Source: Acidobacteriota bacterium
GTDB lineage: Bacteria > Acidobacteriota > Terriglobia > Bryobacterales > Bryobacteraceae
DNA: 37,609 nucleotides
Assembly (NCBI GenBank): GCA_025354885.1
Contig: JANXLY010000146.1
Location: 1-37,609 of the forward strand
Direction of reading: 5' to 3'
Shown here: positions 31,744 to 37,609 of the stretch, piece by piece
Position numbering within the stretch: the first letter of the stretch is position 1
Layout of the letters: each line of letters begins with the position of its first letter
Program-made: the position numbers and the translations under genes
Notes under the pieces: model-generated
The model's input: only the letters and a program-made list of their open reading frames with translations
Databases searched by the model: none
What the model was told of the DNA's origin: nothing

Positions 31744-33109
31744 ATCAGAAGCATCGATTATCATTGGCGGCGGCATCTCCGGACTCGCCGCCGCTTACTA
31801 TTTGGCCAAGCGGAATCTGCCCTCGATCCTGATTGATCCTGCTTCAAAGCTCGGTGGAGTGATCCAGACCAATCGGGTTGCTGACTGTCTGCTTGAAGGT
31901 GGCCCAGACAGTTTTCTCTCGGCCAAGCCCGAAGCGATGGCGCTGATCGAAGAGCTTGGCCTTGGGGGAGACGTAATCGGATCAAACGACCACCAGCGTT
32001 CTACCTGGATCGTCAAGAAGAACCGGATGGTCCCCTTGCCGGATGGCCTGATGATGATGGTGCCGACGCGGATCTGGCCTACTGTCACAAGCCCATTGCT
32101 CTCCTGGTCCACCAAAATTCGCATGGGCCTGGAGTTGTTGCGCCGCCCCAAGGCTGGACTGCCGGATCGTTCGGTGGGTGAGTTTGTGGAAGACCACTAT
32201 GGCCCGGAGGCAGTAGAGTATCTGGCCGAGCCGCTACTCTCTGGTGTCTTTGGAGGTGATCCTTATCAGCTCTCGGTCGAAAGCGTGTTGCCCCGCTTTG
32301 CGGAGATGGAAGCGAAATATGGGAGCCTGACGAAGGGTACGCTGGCCGGACTGGCCAATGCGCCGAAGTCCAAGGGTGGCACGCTGTTCCGAACACTCAA
32401 GAATGGCCTCGGCTCGTTGGTAGATGCTTTGACCAAAGCAATCGAGCCACATTGTCAGGTATTGAGTGGCCAGGCGCTATCCATTTCGCGTGAGGGCGAC
32501 GAATACCTCGTACGGTTGAACGACCAGATCCTTCGAACCAGGCATCTAGTGATTGCTACTCCCGCATGGGCAGCAGCCAAATTGTTTGAAGATTTCGATC
32601 CGAAGATTGCAAAACTTCTTGGGAGCATCGATTACTCGAGCTCGATGACCGTTGGAGTTATCTATGATCGCGCCCAACTTAGCCAGCGATTCAACTCCTT
32701 TGGCTTTCTTGTGCCGAAAACGGAGCGCCGCCATCTGGTTGCTTGTACCTTTGTGGATCAGAAATTTGACCATCGTGTGCCTGAAAATCGCCTGCTGCTG
32801 CGCTGTTTTCTCGGCGGGGCTGGCAATGAGGCAATTCTCGATTGGGCTGAAAGTGATTTGAAACGGGCTGTGCTGAGTGATCTTGAGGCTTTGCTGGGGC
32901 TCAAAGCTGAGCCCATTGCATTTCAGGTTTCGCGCTGGCCGAAATCGATGGCACAGTACCACGTTGGACACAAAAAACTGATACTGGAACTACAAGAGCG
33001 CTTGAAGAACTATCCCCTTTTGTTTCTTGCAGGTAACGGCTACGCGGGGATTGGAATCCCTGATTGTATTAGATCCGGAAGAGATGCTGCCAGCGGATTC
33101 CAATTCTAA
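31727..33109 (+). CDS. hemY: Protoporphyrinogen oxidase, FAD-dependent HemY type
   Basis: A 460-residue flavoprotein (also called HemG/PPOX; in monoderms coproporphyrinogen oxidase) for a late step of heme synthesis. The N terminus has the FAD-binding IIGGGISGLAAAYYLAKR, then KLGGVIQTNRVADCLLEGGPDSFL. The middle carries EPLLSGVFGGDPYQLSVESVL and the C terminus LFLAGNGYAGIGIPDCIRSG, which closes the FAD site. The start is GTG 31727, overlapping hemE by 17 bp; there is no ATG near the GxGxxG motif. It shares a transcript with hemE, and no terminator is seen before the next gene 117 bp on. Confidence 0.95.
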   Translation: MTSGPKSEASIIIGGGISGLAAAYYLAKRNLPSILIDPASKLGGVIQTNRVADCLLEGGPDSFLSAKPEAMALIEELGLGGDVIGSNDHQRSTWIVKKNRMVPLPDGLMMMVPTRIWPTVTSPLLSWSTKIRMGLELLRRPKAGLPDRSVGEFVEDHYGPEAVEYLAEPLLSGVFGGDPYQLSVESVLPRFAEMEAKYGSLTKGTLAGLANAPKSKGGTLFRTLKNGLGSLVDALTKAIEPHCQVLSGQALSISREGDEYLVRLNDQILRTRHLVIATPAWAAAKLFEDFDPKIAKLLGSIDYSSSMTVGVIYDRAQLSQRFNSFGFLVPKTERRHLVACTFVDQKFDHRVPENRLLLRCFLGGAGNEAILDWAESDLKRAVLSDLEALLGLKAEPIAFQVSRWPKSMAQYHVGHKKLILELQERLKNYPLLFLAGNGYAGIGIPDCIRSGRDAASGFQF

Positions 33110-33226
33110 TACATTAAGTTTAGATTAACTCATCGCCAATCATCGGTGAAATCCCCTCAAACTGACTAGAGAGCCCTCTGGCACCTCGAATTGGGCAAAC
33201 ATATCGTTTCCAAGGGATGACTCATT

Positions 33227-36200
33227 ATGCATTCACGACAACGAATCGTGCTTCTGTTTTTACTACTGTTTGCGGCTGCAATTGGATATGCGCAAACTTC
33301 GAGCGAAATGCTCGGTACTATTTCTGATGCCAGCGCTGCTGCGGTCGCAAATGCGAAGATCACTGCGCGCAACCTGTCCACAAACCTGACTTACAACACG
33401 AATTCGAGTAATGCCGGAAGTTACCGCATTCCGCTCCTCCCGCCGGGCGAGTATGAGTTAGTTGTTGAAAAATCCGGTTTCGGCAAACATGTGCGAAGGC
33501 CAATTACGTTGCAATTGAACCAGCAGGCGGAGTTGAATGTTTTACTCCAGGTTGCATCGGCGACCGAAGTCGTCACGGTGTCGACTGAAGCTCCGTTGAT
33601 CAATACGACCAACGCAGAGGTGGGATTTAATATTGATGCCAAGCGGATTGCGGAACTGCCGCTTTCTCCGAACCGCAATATTCTGAATATCGCCCTGCAG
33701 GCGCCCGGTGTGAGTCAACTGTCGAGCGGCAACTCCAGCTTTGCCTCTGGAGGTGTGAGCTTCTCGGTGAATGGGATGCGCACGAGATCAAACAACTTCA
33801 TGATCGACGGGGCAGATTCGAACAATTCATCAACGTCCGGGCTTGTTCAGGAAATCAACAATCCTGATGTGGTTGCCGAATTTCGGCTGATCACCAACCA
33901 GTTCCTGCCGGAGTATGGTCGGGCAGCCGGATCTGTTGTGAATATCCTGACCAAAGGGGGCACCAATCAATATCACGGAACTGCATATTGGTCTTACAAC
34001 AGTAATGTGCTGAACAGCCGAACGAACCTGGATGAGCGTACCTTTACCAAGGCACCGTGGCGTGTGGAGAACCAGTTTGGCGGAACGTTTGGCGGGCCAG
34101 TGGTCAAAGACCGCACCTTCTTCTTTGGGAGCCTTTTGCGCTGGACCGACCACCGATTCGCATCGGGTACGGCGATCACGGGCGCACCGACAGCAGAAGG
34201 CCGGACGGCCTTGCAATCGATCGCAACAGGGCGTCCGCAAATTGGCGCCCTGCTCAACTATCTGCCAGCGGCGCAACTGGCTACGGGGCAATCCTTCACA
34301 GTGACAGCGGATGGCCGCTCGGTGCTTGTGCCTGTGGGAACACTTTCTGGAGCTGCGCCGAACAAGCTGGATGTCTGGCAGTGGTCAGGGCGCATTGATC
34401 ACCGGATCAATGAGAAGCACAGCCTGATGGGACGGGTACTCTATGACGACCGCATCACCGTTTCTGGACAAGCAGTACCAATCGGCCTCACCTCTCTTGT
34501 TCCCGCGCGTCGACAGGCCTACAACTCCACCCTCACGAGTAGCTTAAATTCGAGTATGTTTAACGAACTGCGTTTCAATTATCAACGTCAGTTCAGCTCA
34601 ACAACGGCCTCAGACCTGAATGCACTAGGCATCCCGAGCATCGAGATCAATACTCTTGGTCTTGCGGGCTTTAACGCTGCTGATTCACGCACCGGGATTG
34701 GACTTGCAGTGAACCTGCCGCAATCGCAGGTCACGAACAACTACCAACTTGCTGATAATTTTGGCTTGATCCGCGGCAATCACTCGATGAAGTTTGGCTT
34801 TGACATTCGTCGTGTAGAGCAGTTCCAAGACTTCAATCCAACGTTGCGCGGCCGATTGCAATACAACAACCTCCAAGATTTTGTCGACGACGTTGCGCAA
34901 GTGCAAGCCATCAATCAGTTGCAGCCGGGTCTTCGGAACTGGCAGTTCTATCGCTATTACGATGCGTTCTTTTTTGCTCAGGATGAATGGCGCGTCAAGC
35001 GCAATTTCACTCTCACCTATGGCGTACGCTATGAAACGCCCGGCAACCCATTCAATTGGCTGCAGGACGAGAACAAGCGTATTGTGGCCGCGAACAACAA
35101 TAACCCTGGCTATGTGGTGGACAGGGGACCCTCACGTGACGTCAACAATTGGGCACCCCGTCTTGGCTTCAACTACCGACTTGGCAAGAGTTCCGGGCCG
35201 CTTGGCTATCTGCTTGGTGACAACAAAACTGTGTTGCGTGGAGGCTATTCGCGTACCTACGATTTCGCCTTCAACAACATCCTGCTGAACATTTATTCTG
35301 CGTGGCCCTTTACCTATGTTCTGCAGCGTCCGGCGCGTTCGACACAGGCCTTTCAGGCAATTGACGCCATCCGACGCGGTGGGGCAGCACCGCTACCGGC
35401 CAACCTGATGTCGATTCCGCGCACGCTTGTCAATGACAGCTTCCGTTCGCCATTCGCCGAGCAGTTCAGCATGCAAATTCAGCGGGAGCTTGCCAGGGGC
35501 TTTGCGGTGAACCTTGGCTACATCGCAACCAAGGGTACGGCGCTTTTTCAGAGCGTGGATGGCAATCCGACGATCCCCGGCTCGGGCGGAACACAACGTG
35601 TCGATAATAGCCGGGGTGTGATGCGACTACGGGCAAATACCGGCAGTTCGAGTTATCACTCGCTGCAAACATCGATCGAGAAGCGCTTTTCGAAAGGCTA
35701 TCAATTCTCGTCGCATTACACGTGGTCTACTTTCATAGACGACCAAAGCGAGATCTTTAATGCGTCGGTTGCCGGCGAAGTTGCTGTCTCACAGGACAGC
35801 TACAATCGTCGAGGCGAAAAGGGTCGCTCGACCTATGATCGCCCCCACCGCTTTTCGGTCAATGGCATCTATGAAGTGCCTTTTGGGCGTGATATCAAGC
35901 GTCCGATCAGCCACGTGATTGGCGGTTGGCAGCTGGGAGGCTTTCTCACCCTCCAGAGCGGAGCGCCGTTCTCGCCGCTGGCTGGCAACGACCCTGGCTT
36001 CCGCCTTTCGGGCATCGACGCGTTGATTGGAAATGCGCTTCGGCCCAACGTCGCTACCAACCTGGCGATCGCATCGCAGTCTGTCGAGCAGTTGTTCGCC
36101 GTTCGAAGCACTTTGTTTAGCCCGCTCAGCGTCGCTAGTCCAATTGGTAATGCGGGGCGCAATATCATGCGCGCCGATGGCATTGCCAACGTCGACATGG

Positions 36201-36391
36201 TGATCAATAAGAAGATTCGCATGCCCTTTGAGGGACATGTAATGAACTTCCGCGCGGAGTTCTACAACCTGGCAAACTCACGTGACTTCGGCATCCCCAA
36301 CGCCACTTTCAGCTCTGCTGCGTTTCTCAACCAGTGGAATACAAATGGTGGTGGCCGCCGGATCGTGATGCTGCTTCGCTATCAGTTCTAA
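33227..36391 (+). CDS. TonB-dependent receptor with carboxypeptidase-regulatory-like N-terminal domain (Oar-like)
   Basis: A 1054-residue outer-membrane protein. A signal peptide (1-22, ending IGYAQ) is followed by a carboxypeptidase-D regulatory-like domain (about 25-105, with GTISDASAAAVANAKI and GSYRIPLLPPGEYEL). Then come a plug domain (about 120-235, FSVNGMRTRSNNFMIDGAD and GRAAGSVVNILTKGGTNQYHG) and a long barrel ending in LLRYQF with the C-terminal Phe needed for barrel assembly. Acidobacteria carry dozens of such receptors, generally for glycans or oligomers; the ligand cannot be read from the sequence. An AAGGGATGA ribosome site precedes ATG 33227. It converges on a GH57 gene only 18 bp away. 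Confidence 0.93.
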   Translation: MHSRQRIVLLFLLLFAAAIGYAQTSSEMLGTISDASAAAVANAKITARNLSTNLTYNTNSSNAGSYRIPLLPPGEYELVVEKSGFGKHVRRPITLQLNQQAELNVLLQVASATEVVTVSTEAPLINTTNAEVGFNIDAKRIAELPLSPNRNILNIALQAPGVSQLSSGNSSFASGGVSFSVNGMRTRSNNFMIDGADSNNSSTSGLVQEINNPDVVAEFRLITNQFLPEYGRAAGSVVNILTKGGTNQYHGTAYWSYNSNVLNSRTNLDERTFTKAPWRVENQFGGTFGGPVVKDRTFFFGSLLRWTDHRFASGTAITGAPTAEGRTALQSIATGRPQIGALLNYLPAAQLATGQSFTVTADGRSVLVPVGTLSGAAPNKLDVWQWSGRIDHRINEKHSLMGRVLYDDRITVSGQAVPIGLTSLVPARRQAYNSTLTSSLNSSMFNELRFNYQRQFSSTTASDLNALGIPSIEINTLGLAGFNAADSRTGIGLAVNLPQSQVTNNYQLADNFGLIRGNHSMKFGFDIRRVEQFQDFNPTLRGRLQYNNLQDFVDDVAQVQAINQLQPGLRNWQFYRYYDAFFFAQDEWRVKRNFTLTYGVRYETPGNPFNWLQDENKRIVAANNNNPGYVVDRGPSRDVNNWAPRLGFNYRLGKSSGPLGYLLGDNKTVLRGGYSRTYDFAFNNILLNIYSAWPFTYVLQRPARSTQAFQAIDAIRRGGAAPLPANLMSIPRTLVNDSFRSPFAEQFSMQIQRELARGFAVNLGYIATKGTALFQSVDGNPTIPGSGGTQRVDNSRGVMRLRANTGSSSYHSLQTSIEKRFSKGYQFSSHYTWSTFIDDQSEIFNASVAGEVAVSQDSYNRRGEKGRSTYDRPHRFSVNGIYEVPFGRDIKRPISHVIGGWQLGGFLTLQSGAPFSPLAGNDPGFRLSGIDALIGNALRPNVATNLAIASQSVEQLFAVRSTLFSPLSVASPIGNAGRNIMRADGIANVDMVINKKIRMPFEGHVMNFRAEFYNLANSRDFGIPNATFSSAAFLNQWNTNGGGRRIVMLLRYQF

Positions 36392-36409
36392 ACGTAGTTT
36401 CGATCTTGT

Positions 36410-37609
36410 TTAGCCCAGCCACTCGTTCAATTCGTGGCTTTGTAATTCGAGGACTCCCTGCTGCGGCAAGGCATCGAGCGGTAGGCCGGCCTTCCACACA
36501 GATACCTGGAATTTAACGGGCTGCGTTTTTCCGATCGCTCTTTGTGAAATCTTCATCTCGAAGATCTGACGGTAGGCTGCCTGCACTTGCAAAGGGTCGC
36601 CGGGGGCGCTCTCGTAGGTTGCGCTCAACGGAATCGTCAATTCTGTCTGGTGGAACTGAAAACGCAGCTCTGCGTTGCGCAGAGTATCTATTGCGCTCTT
36701 TACAAAGTCGATGCGAAGGAAGAGCCAGGCTCCGTCGGAGCCATAGTGCAGCTCTTCGATCAGAAAGCGCTGACCATGCATGGCGCCTGAGCGTTGATCG
36801 ATCGAATAGCTGCCAGCACTCATCCATTCGAAGTAGCTCGATACCTCGCCATCAATCAGAGGCTGAAGCGGGCCACGCGGGCTTTGGTGAGTTGCCTTGA
36901 CATCCACGCGCAGGATGGGGCGCGAAAGTTCTTCTGGTGGATTCAGGTCGAGAGCACGATAAACATTCGCCAGATGTTCGCGGTAGAGGCGGTCGAAATC
37001 CACACGATTTGCTGAGGAGTGTTCCGGGCCGTACCACCAGTTCCAGTCACTGCCTTCGGCAATGAGGAGCTCTTCAAATGCCAGTGCCCGAGACTCTTCG
37101 GTCACCTGATCTTTGACGCGATCATATGTTTCCCGCGCACGCAGAAGGTACTCCCAAGCGAGGTTGTCCTCTTCGGCCCCGATCCAGATATCGAAGTTGG
37201 CATTGATCCATGAACCCGGAAAGATCTGTTCGATTTTCTCGGCAGGGACCTTGGCTATTGCCTCGGAGACTGTCAACGCCTCGATTTGATCATCACTTTC
37301 AATCTGCCGGTAGAGTTCCTGGAGGAATGGACGGCCGGAGAGCTCAAAATATTCCCAGGCGTTTTCGCCGTCGAGAATGATCGGCACGAGAGCGTCGCGG
37401 CCTGCGCGCAGAATAGGTGCGCAGTTGGTGCGAATGGCATTCAGGAAATGATCGGCGGCTTCTTTGGCACCCATGCGCGAGTAGACAAAACCGATGAGGT
37501 CGCTGAGGGTGTGATCGCGAAAAAGGCCATGCATTTCGTGGAGGCCCTGTTTCCAGAGATAGGGGCGATAAGTCAGCTCCGGGGTGCCCGAACTCTGCAT
37601 CATTCGGCC
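36410..37609 (-). CDS. Glycoside hydrolase family 57 protein (3' part, runs off the window)
   Basis: About 399 C-terminal residues of a GH57 enzyme (alpha-amylase, branching or alpha-mannosidase-like). The frame stays open to the window edge, so the N-terminal catalytic barrel with the nucleophile Glu is not seen. Visible features are FRDHTLSDLIGF, the family's region-4 type motif with candidate acid Asp, then PIILDGENAWEYF, and GSDWNWWYGPEHSS. A beta-rich C-terminal domain follows from about residue 240 (counted from Met at 37603). Full-length acidobacterial members are about 700 residues. Nothing indicates the substrate beyond alpha-glucan type. Confidence 0.9.
   Translation of the reverse strand, partial: GRMMQSSGTPELTYRPYLWKQGLHEMHGLFRDHTLSDLIGFVYSRMGAKEAADHFLNAIRTNCAPILRAGRDALVPIILDGENAWEYFELSGRPFLQELYRQIESDDQIEALTVSEAIAKVPAEKIEQIFPGSWINANFDIWIGAEEDNLAWEYLLRARETYDRVKDQVTEESRALAFEELLIAEGSDWNWWYGPEHSSANRVDFDRLYREHLANVYRALDLNPPEELSRPILRVDVKATHQSPRGPLQPLIDGEVSSYFEWMSAGSYSIDQRSGAMHGQRFLIEELHYGSDGAWLFLRIDFVKSAIDTLRNAELRFQFHQTELTIPLSATYESAPGDPLQVQAAYRQIFEMKISQRAIGKTQPVKFQVSVWKAGLPLDALPQQGVLELQSHELNEWLG

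Overview
The window looks like chromosomal DNA of an acidobacterium, most like the Solibacter/Bryobacter type. Pointers are the large TonB-dependent receptor with an N-terminal carboxypeptidase-regulatory-like domain, the 'STGP-SPEGK' hypothetical family (744-1442), FG-GAP and NHL propeller proteins with simple signal peptides, and moderate-to-high GC. This lineage call is inference from protein style; no rRNA is present.

Region 1 (1-1857) is accessory-looking: a 15-bp tandem repeat running into a truncated thioredoxin-like gene, one lineage-type hypothetical gene, and about 400 bp of non-coding DNA with hairpins and an imperfect duplication.

Region 2 (1858-8659, minus strand) is the clearest specialised system: a six-gene quinohemoprotein amine dehydrogenase operon, qhpA-D-C-B-F-E, with every junction overlapping or within 2 bp. 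It encodes a di-heme alpha subunit, a radical SAM/SPASM maturase, the small gamma subunit that carries the CTQ cofactor and thioether cross-links, a beta-propeller subunit, an ABC exporter and a subtilisin-like leader protease. All eight cofactor and cross-link residues of the gamma subunit fall in exact register with the characterised enzyme. No qhpG-like flavin monooxygenase and no regulator lies in the window.

Region 3 (8732-11433) holds an LD-carboxypeptidase (S66), a small zinc-finger protein, a small membrane protein, a selenocysteine tRNA (selC) and an NHL-type propeller protein. No selenoprotein was recognised.

Region 4 (11437-18083, minus) is a run of seven tightly spaced genes: MOSC protein, glnE, two tandem TPR-like secreted paralogues, a secreted hypothetical, a PHP phosphoesterase and an HD hydrolase. 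Region 5 (18322-26327) is a nitrogen-assimilation island: a divergent glutamine synthetase without an adenylylation loop, amtB-glnK, an outer-membrane barrel divergent from amtB, and a classical glnA with its adenylylatable Tyr397. An AT-richer HEPN-DUF262 pair, a likely defence cassette, sits inside this island between two strong terminators.

Region 6 (26382-33109) carries a secreted FG-GAP protein, then ssb, an EthD-like gene, rbfA, apbE, hemE and hemY. Region 7 (33227-37609) has the TonB-dependent receptor and the 3' part of a GH57 glycosidase that runs off the window. A plausible link between regions is that amine dehydrogenase releases ammonia, which the GS/Amt/PII island can assimilate. 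This is an inference, as nothing in the sequence shows co-regulation.
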